Shown here: piece after piece, positions 19,103 through 25,775 of the stretch
How positions within the stretch are numbered: the first letter of the stretch is position 1
Layout: the number at the start of each line of letters is the position of its first letter
Assembly (NCBI RefSeq): GCF_014049385.1
Contig: NZ_JACAOA010000025.1
Coordinates: forward strand, 1-33,712
Source of the DNA: Ruoffia halotolerans
Lineage (GTDB): Bacteria > Bacillota > Bacilli > Lactobacillales > Aerococcaceae
DNA: 33,712 bases
Reading direction: 5' to 3'
Notes under the pieces: generated by a model
Told to the model about the DNA's origin: nothing
What the model saw: the letters and a program-made list of their open reading frames with translations, nothing else
The model's database searches: none
Made by a program: the position numbers and the translations under genes

Positions 19103-19137
19103 AAAAGGCAGAAGAACATGAAGTACTTCTGCCTTTT
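19103..19137. terminator. Bidirectional terminator between the 216-aa gene and thrC
   Basis: AAAAGGCAGAAG (19103-19114) and CTTCTGCCTTTT (19126-19137) form a perfect 12-bp stem around an 11-base loop. A and T runs at the two ends serve both converging genes. Confidence 0.9.
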
Positions 19138-19153
19138 GTGTATCTACCATTAC

Positions 19154-20635
19154 TTATTTTGCAATACTTCGAACAAATTCGCGCATGTCAGAAACCTCTA
19201 TAGTAGTATCGTGTAATCTTTCTGCCTCTAGTAAACCTTCAATTGCTGGTGGATACGGGATATTTGATAATTCATTTAATTTATCTAAAAGTTCTTGATC
19301 TGTTAATGTTTCAGCTTCAACACCAAGCGCAACTAAAACAGCCTCAGGAAATTTGTAAGGGCTGGCTGTTGAAACAATAACAGCAGGGTTCGTTGAAAGG
19401 CCTTCTTGGTTGAGATTGCGCCATGCTCTAGAAGCCACTGCTGTGTGGGTATCCATAATATAGCCGGTTTTTCTGTAAACAATATTAATTTCCTCTTTAG
19501 TTTGAGCTTCGGTCACATAGTCAGATAGGAAAATTGAAAAATGTGCCTGCTCCTCGTCTGTTAAAGTGTAGTGACCCTTTGTATCTAATTGTTCCATTAA
19601 GTCGCTTAAACGCTCGCTATCTTCATTTACAGCATGATAGACAAGACGTTCTAAATTACTAGAAACTAGAATGTCCATCGAAGGAGAAATCGTTAATATA
19701 AAGTCACGTTGACGATTATATTCCCCGTCTTGGAAGAAATCATAAAGCACTTTATTATCATTTGAAGCACACAGTAGTTTACCAATCGGTAGACCTGAAC
19801 GTTTAGCGTAGTAACCAGCGAGTATATTACCAAAATTCCCTGTAGGTACACTAAAATCAATTTCACTGCCTGCATCAATCTTCCCTTGCTTCACAAGTTG
19901 AGCGTAAGCATAAAAATAATACACAATTTGCGGGACTAAACGGCCGATATTCATAGAATTTGCTGAAGAAAATTGGCTGTCAGACGATTGAAGTTCATCA
20001 CGCAGAACTGAATCATTAAATAAGTTTTTCACTTCAGTTTGGGCATCATCAAAGTTTCCAACGATAGAAACTACATGTGTATTATCTCCTGTTTGCGTAA
20101 GCATCTGTTGCTCCTGAATGGAACTCACACCACCCTTAGGATAGAAGACGATGATTTTAGTTCCGGGAACATCTGAGAATCCAGCCATTGCTGCTTTACC
20201 AGTATCACCAGAGGTCGCCGTTAAGATTAGGATATCATTGTAATTATTATTAATCTCAGCAGAAGTTTTCATTAAGTGGGGTAATATCGATAAGGCCATA
20301 TCTTTAAAAGCAATCGTTGATCCATGGAATAATTCCAGGTGATAATGCTTTACATCAATATCTACTACCGGTGCAATCACTTCTGTGTCAAATTTATTAT
20401 CATATGCTAATTCAATACAACGTTTTAGCTGCTCGTCCGAGAAGTCGGATAGAAATGGTTTTAAAATAAAGTGAGCCATTTCTTGATAGGTATATTGACT
20501 GAGTATTTCCCAATTTAAGTCAAAACTTGGGAAGGATTCAGGAACGTATAAACCACCATCGGTAGCAAGTCCTTGGAGTATAGCTTGAGAGGGTGTTACG
20601 ATGTTTTTCGAGTTACGGGTACTTTTATAATTCAT
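19154..20635 (-). CDS. thrC: Threonine synthase
   Basis: Pyridoxal-phosphate enzyme converting O-phosphohomoserine to threonine (493 aa). The PLP lysine is Lys111 in FHGSTIAFKDMAL. The N-terminal TPSQAILQGLATDGGLYVPE and the later PTGNFGNILAGYYAKRSGLP (phosphate-binding region) are diagnostic of the long fungal/proteobacterial-type family. Start ATG at 20635 has GGTGAG upstream and a very good promoter. It stands alone, with no thrB or hom next to it. Confidence 0.95.
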   Translation of the reverse strand: MNYKSTRNSKNIVTPSQAILQGLATDGGLYVPESFPSFDLNWEILSQYTYQEMAHFILKPFLSDFSDEQLKRCIELAYDNKFDTEVIAPVVDIDVKHYHLELFHGSTIAFKDMALSILPHLMKTSAEINNNYNDILILTATSGDTGKAAMAGFSDVPGTKIIVFYPKGGVSSIQEQQMLTQTGDNTHVVSIVGNFDDAQTEVKNLFNDSVLRDELQSSDSQFSSANSMNIGRLVPQIVYYFYAYAQLVKQGKIDAGSEIDFSVPTGNFGNILAGYYAKRSGLPIGKLLCASNDNKVLYDFFQDGEYNRQRDFILTISPSMDILVSSNLERLVYHAVNEDSERLSDLMEQLDTKGHYTLTDEEQAHFSIFLSDYVTEAQTKEEINIVYRKTGYIMDTHTAVASRAWRNLNQEGLSTNPAVIVSTASPYKFPEAVLVALGVEAETLTDQELLDKLNELSNIPYPPAIEGLLEAERLHDTTIEVSDMREFVRSIAK

Positions 20636-20668
20636 ATTCTCACCTTTTTCTCATTTTATATCATTCAA

Positions 20669-20697
20669 ATTATACTGAATAAGTTTACTTTCAGCAA
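20669..20697 (-). promoter_or_regulatory. Promoter of thrC
   Basis: On the minus strand, TTGCTG (20697-20692) and TATAAT (20674-20669) are 17 bases apart. The start codon is 34 bases beyond the -10, a short leader with no room for a riboswitch. Confidence 0.85.
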
Positions 20698-20823
20698 TGT
20701 TTAATTAAAAATTCAATAGAATTATATAAAAGTACATAATTGAGTTTGGAAATGAAATCAATTACAATGTCAGTAAAATAGTTTTTTCAACGAGTGTGTA
20801 TATTAGAACTTAATGTGGAATAA

Positions 20824-20832
20824 TGCTAAAAT
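20824..20832 (+). promoter_or_regulatory. Extended -10 element before the 20859 gene
   Basis: TGC followed by TAAAAT (20824-20832) is an extended -10; the -35 region is poor. The gene starts 27 bases downstream. Confidence 0.45.
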
Positions 20833-20858
20833 GTACGAAATAAGAAAGGATGATCGCC

Positions 20859-21254
20859 ATGTTAGTGTCAACAACTGGAAAAGTAAAAAGAGACTTTAAA
20901 CAAAATATTTTGACAGATAATAAAGATAAAGTCATCACTGTTTGGAATGTAAGTTATGAGATTAGAAGTAAGGAAATTACGGGAACGATTGAAGCTAATT
21001 ATCTAACACATCAATCAGAAGCCGACGTTACTCCAGAATTAATACGTGGTTTTGCAGAATTTCAAGGCACCATCGATGGTAAGCAGGGAAGCTTCACAGC
21101 TCAGGAAGATGGTCGGGTACAAAATAATATCTTGAAAATCAACGGTAGAATTATTGATGCGAGTGAAGAACTAAGTATGTTAGTCGGTCGTTACGACTAT
21201 GATGGTATTCTTTCGGAAAGTGTTTACGAAATTGATTTTGATATTGAGTTTTAA
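20859..21254 (+). CDS. Small beta-rich protein, possibly DUF3224-like (131 aa)
   Basis: The product is cytosolic with alternating hydrophobic strands. The segment FAEFQGTIDGKQGSFTAQEDG (residues 65-85) followed by a glycine-ending LVGRYDYDG resembles the DUF3224 family, whose members have an allene-oxide-cyclase-like barrel. That assignment is by eye and uncertain, and the biological role is unknown. ATG at 20859 was preferred because AAGGA lies 8 bases upstream; an in-frame ATG at 20850 overlaps that site. It is the neighbour upstream of the PPK2 gene. Confidence 0.7.
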   Translation: MLVSTTGKVKRDFKQNILTDNKDKVITVWNVSYEIRSKEITGTIEANYLTHQSEADVTPELIRGFAEFQGTIDGKQGSFTAQEDGRVQNNILKINGRIIDASEELSMLVGRYDYDGILSESVYEIDFDIEF

Positions 21255-21263
21255 GTAGGAAAG

Positions 21264-21292
21264 TTGGCACTTTTTTAACAATCATCTTAAAT
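21264..21292 (+). promoter_or_regulatory. Candidate promoter of the PPK2 gene
   Basis: TTGGCA (21264-21269) and TTAAAT (21287-21292) are separated by 17 bases, 39 bases ahead of the start codon. Confidence 0.5.
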
Positions 21293-21330
21293 TTGTTGGA
21301 CTAAGTATCATGAAAGGAAGAGGAAAGTGT

Positions 21331-22809
21331 ATGTTAAAAAAATATGATTTCGATGATATTGATGATCGCTATGACAATTTTAAACGGTCGAATCTAGGGG
21401 AAGAAATTGATAAGTTACAAAGAATCGTCCAAAGATTAAAGATACCTGTGCTCATCCTAGTGGATGGTTGGGAGAGCTCAGGTAAGGGAGACATTATTAA
21501 TGATTTAACGAGAGAATTAGACCCGCGTTATGTCAAAGTTGAACTATTTGACAGTCGTTCTGATGTTGATTATCTACATCCAAGCGTGTGGCGTTTTTGG
21601 CAAAAACTACCAAGTCACGAAGAAGTCGTCGTATTTGATCAAAGTTTTTACTCACAGGTTATGAATAAAGATGAACGATCGAGTGATAAATTAAAGCAAA
21701 GAACTGAAGAATTATTAAACTTAGAACATATGCTTCTGGATGATGGCACTATTGTTATTAAATTCTTTTTACATATTAAAGAAAAAACCCAAAGTAAAAA
21801 TATAGAAGCCTTAGAAGATTCTAAATTCCGACAATTTTTACTATCAGATAATGATTATAAACAAAACAAAAATTATGAAGAATATTTAGAATGGTTTGAT
21901 AAAGTCTTAAAGAAAACAGATGTGCCTGAAAGTCCATGGAATATAATTAATGCAGAAGACAGAAAGTTAGCAGCTAAGACTGTTTTAGGTATTACGCTCG
22001 AAGAAATCACATCAGGGATTGAACGAGTGACTTTAGCAAGAGAACGAGCAGATAAATCGGATCGTAATTATTATTTAGAAGATACCCAGTTAGATGAGTT
22101 TGATTTATCTAAGACAATCTCAGATAAAGAGTACGACAAAGAATTAGAAACTTTACAAAAGGAAGCTGCTGATTTAGTATATGAATGTTATACGAAAGAT
22201 ATTGCTATTATTACTGCTTTTGAAGGGGTAGATGCGGCTGGTAAGGGTGGAGCAATCCAAAGATTGACGCGCCATATTGATCCTCGAAGTTATACGATTC
22301 ATGGAATTAAAGCACCGACAGATTTAGAGAATAGCTATCATTATTTATGGCGTTTTTGGACCAAATTCCCTAAAGATGGAGACATGGCCATCTTTGACCG
22401 AAGCTGGTATGGTCGTGTTCTCGTTGAACGGATCGAAGGTTTTGCTTCAGAGTCCGAATGGGAACGCGCTTATGATGAGATTAATCATACGGAAAAAGTA
22501 TTAACAGATCACGGAAGTATTGTGATGAAATTCTTTATGTATATTGATGAAGATGAGCAAAAAGAGCGTTTCGAAGATCGCCAAGAAGAACCAGATAAGA
22601 ATTATAAAATTACCGAAGATGATTGGCGCAATCGAAGCCAGTGGGATGAATATATTGCTGCTTATGAAGAGATGCTAGATCGTACCCATACGGCTAATGC
22701 TCCGTGGTATATTGTTGCGACTAATCAAAAGAAATTTGCCAGAATTGAAGTATTAAAGCTCTTTATTAATCATATTAAAGAGCATTTAAGTGAGTTACCA
22801 GAGTCATAA
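21331..22809 (+). CDS. Two-domain PPK2-family polyphosphate:AMP phosphotransferase
   Basis: This 492-residue protein has two tandem PPK2 domains (class II), the architecture of enzymes that make ADP from AMP and inorganic polyphosphate. The C-terminal domain has the full set: Walker A GVDAAGKG at 299-306 and FDRSWYGR at 355-362. The N-terminal domain keeps GWESSGKG at 46-53 but has FDQSFYSQ at 102-109, where the key Arg is Gln; by analogy with known class II enzymes it is probably catalytically silent. ATG at 21331 was chosen over an in-frame ATG at 21310 because a purine-rich GGAAGAGG site lies between them. Confidence 0.88.
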   Translation: MLKKYDFDDIDDRYDNFKRSNLGEEIDKLQRIVQRLKIPVLILVDGWESSGKGDIINDLTRELDPRYVKVELFDSRSDVDYLHPSVWRFWQKLPSHEEVVVFDQSFYSQVMNKDERSSDKLKQRTEELLNLEHMLLDDGTIVIKFFLHIKEKTQSKNIEALEDSKFRQFLLSDNDYKQNKNYEEYLEWFDKVLKKTDVPESPWNIINAEDRKLAAKTVLGITLEEITSGIERVTLARERADKSDRNYYLEDTQLDEFDLSKTISDKEYDKELETLQKEAADLVYECYTKDIAIITAFEGVDAAGKGGAIQRLTRHIDPRSYTIHGIKAPTDLENSYHYLWRFWTKFPKDGDMAIFDRSWYGRVLVERIEGFASESEWERAYDEINHTEKVLTDHGSIVMKFFMYIDEDEQKERFEDRQEEPDKNYKITEDDWRNRSQWDEYIAAYEEMLDRTHTANAPWYIVATNQKKFARIEVLKLFINHIKEHLSELPES

Positions 22810-22838
22810 GCATCAAAATTATAACTTAATATTAATTT

Positions 22839-22871
22839 AAAATGAGAAAAAGTGTTGTCTTTTCTCATTTT
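22839..22871 (+). terminator. Terminator after the PPK2 gene
   Basis: AAAATGAGAAAA (22839-22850) and TTTTCTCATTTT (22860-22871) form a perfect 12-bp AT-rich stem with a 9-base loop. The following tail is AT-rich rather than pure T. Confidence 0.7.
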
Positions 22872-22882
22872 ATTATATAAAA

Positions 22883-22888
22883 TATAAT
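22883..22888 (+). promoter_or_regulatory. -10 box for the Leu-rich small ORF and livJ1
   Basis: A perfect TATAAT at 22883-22888 lies 37 bases before the small ORF. The -35 position (TTTTCT) falls in the 3' arm of the preceding terminator and is weak. Confidence 0.4.
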
Positions 22889-22924
22889 TTAGAATACAGA
22901 TTTTATAAAAAGAGGAGGGTAATA

Positions 22925-23023
22925 ATGGGAGATACAGAAAGCAACTTACAATTAGATAACGACAGTCGATTAATGGTGGCAGGCCTATTATTACTCGGCC
23001 TGCCGGAAACATTTAACTTATAA
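22925..23023 (+). CDS. Leu-rich small ORF (32 aa), candidate leader peptide of livJ1
   Basis: The ORF has one of the best ribosome binding sites of the region (GAGGAGGG, 22912-22919) and ends 15 bases before the livJ1 start. Nine of its 32 residues are Leu, including four in a row in the segment RLMVAGLLLLGLPETFNL (CTA TTA TTA CTC). The hydrophobic stretch is only about 11 residues, too short for a membrane helix. The Leu codons sit in the loop of the hairpin at 22978-23004. Placed ahead of a BCAA binding protein, it looks like a Leu-sensing leader or a translational coupler. A small independent peptide cannot be excluded. Confidence 0.6.
   Translation: MGDTESNLQLDNDSRLMVAGLLLLGLPETFNL
22978..23004 (+). 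promoter_or_regulatory. GC-rich hairpin inside the Leu-rich small ORF
   Basis: GGCAGGCC (22978-22985) and GGCCTGCC (22997-23004) form a perfect 8-bp stem around an 11-base loop that contains Leu codons. No T-run follows, so it is not a standard terminator. It stands out in an AT-rich stretch, 35 bases ahead of the livJ1 start. Confidence 0.6.
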
Positions 23024-23038
23024 AATTTGGAGGAAATT

Positions 23039-24208
23039 ATGAATATTAAAATTAAACAAATCGGAAAACACATTATTACAGGAGTCACTATAGCATCTGC
23101 ACTTCTATCACCAGTCTTAACTTCAGCACAAGATACCGTAAAAATTGGTGCTAACTATGAATTATCCGGGGACGCTGCGTCTTATGGGACTCAAATGTTA
23201 GAAGGTTTAGAGTTAGCTGTTGAAGAAGTGAATGCCAATGGTGGAGTACTTGATGGTCAAGAAATTGAGATCGTGAGTTATGATAATCAAAGTAACGTGA
23301 CTGAGTCTGCATCTGTTGCTCAAAGGTTAGTAGCTGAAGGAGTTGTTGGAGTGGTCGGACCGGCAACAACAGGGAACACAGAGGCGCAACTGCCAATTTT
23401 CACAGAGGCGAACATTCCAATGGTATCTCCATCAGCAACCGATGATGACATTACTTTCGATTCAGCAGGAGATGTTTTAGAATATTTCTTTAGAGTATGT
23501 TTCAATAACTCATATCAAGGTAGTGCCGGTGCAACTTTTGCTGCTGAAGATTTAAGTGCAACAAATGCAATCGTATTTGTCGATCAATCTTCGGATTATT
23601 CTCGCGGATTAGCTGATAACTTTAATTCTGAATTTGAAAGTCGTGGTGGAACAATTGTTAATGAAGATTCATTTACAGCTGGTGACACAGACTTTTCTGC
23701 CATTCTAACAACAGCGTTGACACAAGACTTTGATGTTATTTATATTCCAGCATATTATACTGAAGCAGGATTAATTATTAAACAAGCCCGCGAGATGGGT
23801 ATTGAACAACCAATTATTGGACCTGACGGATTCTCAAGTGAAGTTTTATTAGACCTTGCTGGAACAGAGAACGCAAACGATATCTACTATACTGACCACT
23901 TCTCAAACGAAAGTGAAGAAGAGTCGGTTCAAGATTTCCTTACTGCCTTTGAAGAGAAGTACGGCAAAGAGGGTGGAACATGGAATGCGCTAGGTTATGA
24001 TGCAGCAATGCTAATTATTGATGCAATCGAGCGTAGCGGTTCAACAGATCCCCAAGCGATTACAGATGCAATGGCTGATACAATAGAATTTGCAGGAGTG
24101 ACAGGAACATTCGCGATTGATGAAAACCATAACCCAGTTAAACCAACGGTTATGATTCAACTACAAGAAGGCGAAATAGTATCGGCTGAGAACGTATCAG
24201 CAGAATAA
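23039..24208 (+). CDS. livJ: Branched-chain amino acid ABC transporter substrate-binding protein, copy 1
   Basis: A periplasmic-binding-type I protein (389 aa) that should capture Leu/Ile/Val outside the cell for LivHMGF. Residues 1-30 are a signal peptide: basic start, hydrophobic core, then LTSA before QDTVKIG, a type I signal peptidase site. There is no lipobox Cys, so no lipid anchor is predicted. The PATTGNTEAQ segment near residue 108 belongs to the ligand hinge. ATG at 23039 follows TTTGGAGGA; the TTG at 23027 overlaps that site. It is clearly homologous over its full length to the copy at 25776. Confidence 0.92.
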   Translation: MNIKIKQIGKHIITGVTIASALLSPVLTSAQDTVKIGANYELSGDAASYGTQMLEGLELAVEEVNANGGVLDGQEIEIVSYDNQSNVTESASVAQRLVAEGVVGVVGPATTGNTEAQLPIFTEANIPMVSPSATDDDITFDSAGDVLEYFFRVCFNNSYQGSAGATFAAEDLSATNAIVFVDQSSDYSRGLADNFNSEFESRGGTIVNEDSFTAGDTDFSAILTTALTQDFDVIYIPAYYTEAGLIIKQAREMGIEQPIIGPDGFSSEVLLDLAGTENANDIYYTDHFSNESEEESVQDFLTAFEEKYGKEGGTWNALGYDAAMLIIDAIERSGSTDPQAITDAMADTIEFAGVTGTFAIDENHNPVKPTVMIQLQEGEIVSAENVSAE

Positions 24209-24222
24209 CAAGTATTATATAC

Positions 24223-24252
24223 ACGCAGAAGGCATTGTCCTTCTGCGTTTTT
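24223..24252 (+). terminator. Terminator after livJ copy 1
   Basis: ACGCAGAAGG (24223-24232) and CCTTCTGCGT (24239-24248) form a perfect 10-bp stem with a 6-base loop and five T. It separates livJ1 from the rest of the liv locus. Confidence 0.92.
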
Positions 24253-24277
24253 AGTGTAAAAATATAATATTCAATAC

Positions 24278-24307
24278 AAAAAAGCTGAGATGTAAATACC
24301 TCTCAGC
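24278..24307 (-). terminator. Terminator of the hydroxyacid dehydrogenase gene
   Basis: On the minus strand GCTGAGA pairs with TCTCAGC (plus-strand arms 24301-24307 and 24284-24290), followed by six T (A-run at 24278-24283). Confidence 0.85.
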
Positions 24308-24322
24308 CGGAATAGTTAATGA

Positions 24323-25294
24323 TTATAGTAATGATTCTGCTAAATCAATCGAAGCACGAATACTTTCAGCTGAGACATTTAATTTCTCAGTTTCCCATTC
24401 ATTTAATGGCACTTCAAAACGTTTAGTCCAACCTTGACGTGTAATCACCGTAGGTGTACTAAATGCCACAGGTCGTTTTGTATTGTATTCTCCATCGAGT
24501 AACGGTGTACTAACCGGATAAATTGAATGTTCATCCAAGAGAATTGCACGAGCTAGTTCAATCGATGATTGCGCCACTGCCGCGTTTGTAACTCCGAATT
24601 TGTTATCGAATACTTCATAAGCTGCTTGAACTACTTTTTCTTGAACTTCATCAGCAGTTAACGGTTTAATATCAGGAAAATGCTTTGATAATTGGTCATA
24701 AGGAATACCAGCAACACTTAAACGGCTTAAGATTGGTACAGCACTATAACCATGCTCACCCATCATGTATCCACTGACTGATTTAGGATCAACGTTGTAA
24801 TGCTTACCGATGATATAACGTAATCTTGCAGAATCTAACATGCATCCAGTACTCATCATACGTTCTTTTGGATATGAGAATTCATTCGCAGCCATATAAA
24901 TGACAGTATCAGCTGGATTCGTAATAAAGATAATAATTGCTTCTTGAGTGACTTCACTAATGTTTTTCATAATTGAACGAATAATTGAAGCATTGTTCGT
25001 TATTAATTGTTGACGGTCCGCTGGCACTTCACCTTTGGGATAGACGTGTGTTGCTGATACGATGATGACATCCGCATCACTCAAATCATTATAAGCATTT
25101 GATGAATAGATGTTGACGTTTGGACGAGAAAGTAATCCAGTTGCATGATCTTGGTCTAAAGCTTCACCGAAAGCTAGTTCTTCTCTAGAATCTACAACAA
25201 CAATGTCTCCAAATAAGTTAGAAGAACTTGCGTATGCTAAGACATGCTCTCCTACGTGCCCAACTCCGATAATCCCTAATTTTTGTGACTTCAT
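24323..25294 (-). CDS. L-2-hydroxyacid dehydrogenase (LDH family, L-2-hydroxyisocaproate type)
   Basis: NAD-dependent enzyme (323 aa) of the lactate/malate dehydrogenase family. GVGHVG at residues 10-15 and Asp35 bind NAD. Catalytic residues are Arg94, Asp154, Arg157 and His181 in GEHG. The active-site loop ATHVYPKGEVPADR is longer than the LDH loop and lacks its specificity Gln, which resembles L-2-hydroxyisocaproate dehydrogenase of lactobacilli. That enzyme reduces branched-chain 2-oxoacids. The position between two BCAA binding protein genes supports this. ATG at 25294 is 7 bases from AAAGGAG; a TTG at 25300 is too close to it. Confidence 0.85.
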   Translation of the reverse strand: MKSQKLGIIGVGHVGEHVLAYASSSNLFGDIVVVDSREELAFGEALDQDHATGLLSRPNVNIYSSNAYNDLSDADVIIVSATHVYPKGEVPADRQQLITNNASIIRSIMKNISEVTQEAIIIFITNPADTVIYMAANEFSYPKERMMSTGCMLDSARLRYIIGKHYNVDPKSVSGYMMGEHGYSAVPILSRLSVAGIPYDQLSKHFPDIKPLTADEVQEKVVQAAYEVFDNKFGVTNAAVAQSSIELARAILLDEHSIYPVSTPLLDGEYNTKRPVAFSTPTVITRQGWTKRFEVPLNEWETEKLNVSAESIRASIDLAESLL

Positions 25295-25376
25295 TTTCAA
25301 GCTCCTTTAAATTAAAATTTTAATAATATTCTTATTTAAACATATAAAAACCGTTTTTTAAAGAAATAATTAATAT

Positions 25377-25423
25377 ATAGTGTATTATATGAGTATAATT
25401 TAGCAAATTACACTATTATATGA
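25377..25423. repeat. Overlapping inverted and direct repeats between the divergent dehydrogenase and livJ2 genes
   Basis: ATAGTGTA (25377-25384) is inverted at 25409-25416 (TACACTAT), and TATTATATGA occurs directly twice (25383-25392 and 25414-25423), 31 bases apart. A TATAAT lies inside (25394-25399). This is about 30 bases upstream of the livJ2 promoter and could be an operator for one or both directions. The region is AT-rich, so chance is possible. Confidence 0.4.
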
Positions 25424-25453
25424 AAAGTGAATGAGATTACAGTTAAATAATTG

Positions 25454-25482
25454 TTGACTTAATCTAATTAATCGTTTATTAT
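25454..25482 (+). promoter_or_regulatory. Promoter of the livJ2 leader
   Basis: TTGACT (25454-25459) and TATTAT (25477-25482) are 17 bases apart, a near-consensus sigma-A promoter. Transcription should start near 25489, about 26 bases before the leader peptide ATG and about 285 bases before livJ2. Confidence 0.85.
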
Positions 25483-25514
25483 AAACCTAACAACAAAAGA
25501 TGAGAGGGAATCAC

Positions 25515-25571
25515 ATGAAGAAAAGTGTATTAAACGTTCAAAATATTATTATTAGCATTATCATTAGATAG
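25515..25571 (+). CDS. Ile-rich leader peptide of livJ2 (18 aa)
   Basis: The ORF encodes MKKSVLNVQNIIISIIIR. Codons 11-17 are ATT ATT ATT AGC ATT ATC ATT, six Ile in seven; Val5, Leu6 and Val8 are also BCAAs. GAGAGGG (25502-25508) is a good ribosome binding site 6 bases away. The stop TAG (25569-25571) touches the first leader hairpin. The composition matches leader peptides of attenuator-controlled BCAA operons, such as ilv leaders of enterobacteria and the ilv-leu leader of Lactococcus lactis. It is followed by alternative hairpins and a terminator before livJ2, so ribosome stalling at Ile codons is the likely signal. Confidence 0.8.
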   Translation: MKKSVLNVQNIIISIIIR

Positions 25572-25726
25572 TGTTTGTAGCTAGATGATTAGGTGCAAAC
25601 ACGGCTTCGGTTGTTTGTATCTATGAGGTGCTAGTTATTTTGATGCCCACATAGATTGATATCTAGAGTGGGAATATTTGATGCACTTTTTTAAAGTGAG
25701 CCAAAAAACCTGACCTAGATAATCTG
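25571..25726 (+). promoter_or_regulatory. Mutually exclusive hairpins of the livJ2 attenuator
   Basis: Segment 1 GTGTTTG (25571-25577) pairs with segment 2 CAAACAC (25596-25602); segment 2 can instead pair with segment 3 TGTTTG (25612-25617). A further hairpin joins CCCAC (25646-25650) to GTGGG (25668-25672) and TAGAT (25652-25656) to ATCTA (25661-25665). Its 3' arm ATCTAG (25661-25666), with AGATT (25653-25657), can also pair with CTAGAT and AATCT (25715-25725) in the terminator, giving an antiterminator of about 11 bp with a 3-base bulge. CTAGAT also occurs at 25581-25586. No T-box consensus (GGTGGNACC) is present. Confidence 0.6.
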
Positions 25727-25743
25727 TCTAGGTCAGGTTTTTT
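25708..25743 (+). terminator. Attenuator terminator immediately before livJ2
   Basis: ACCTGACCTAGA (25708-25719) pairs perfectly with TCTAGGTCAGGT (25727-25738) and six T follow. Flanking A and T runs extend the stem. It ends 32 bases before the livJ2 start, between the promoter and the gene it serves, so it must be conditional for livJ2 to be expressed from 25454. Confidence 0.92.
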
Positions 25744-25775
25744 GTTGAAAAATTATTCCTGAGGAGGAGTACAAA

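Noticed and set aside
25394-25399. TATAAT as the livJ2 promoter
   Set aside because: No acceptable -35 lies 16-18 bases upstream, while TTGACT-17-TATTAT at 25454-25482 is far better.
25396-25408. AATTTAGCAAATT as a CodY box
   Set aside because: The half-sites are spaced by 3 bases and the sequence differs too much from AATTTTCWGAAAATT.
25489-25745. livJ2 leader as a T-box riboswitch
   Set aside because: Length and terminator would fit, but the T-box core (GGTGGNACC type) is absent. The nearest match, AGAGTGGGAAT at 25665-25675, is the 3' arm of a local hairpin, and its TGGG would not pair with the acceptor end of tRNA-Ile. A translated Ile-rich ORF explains the data better.
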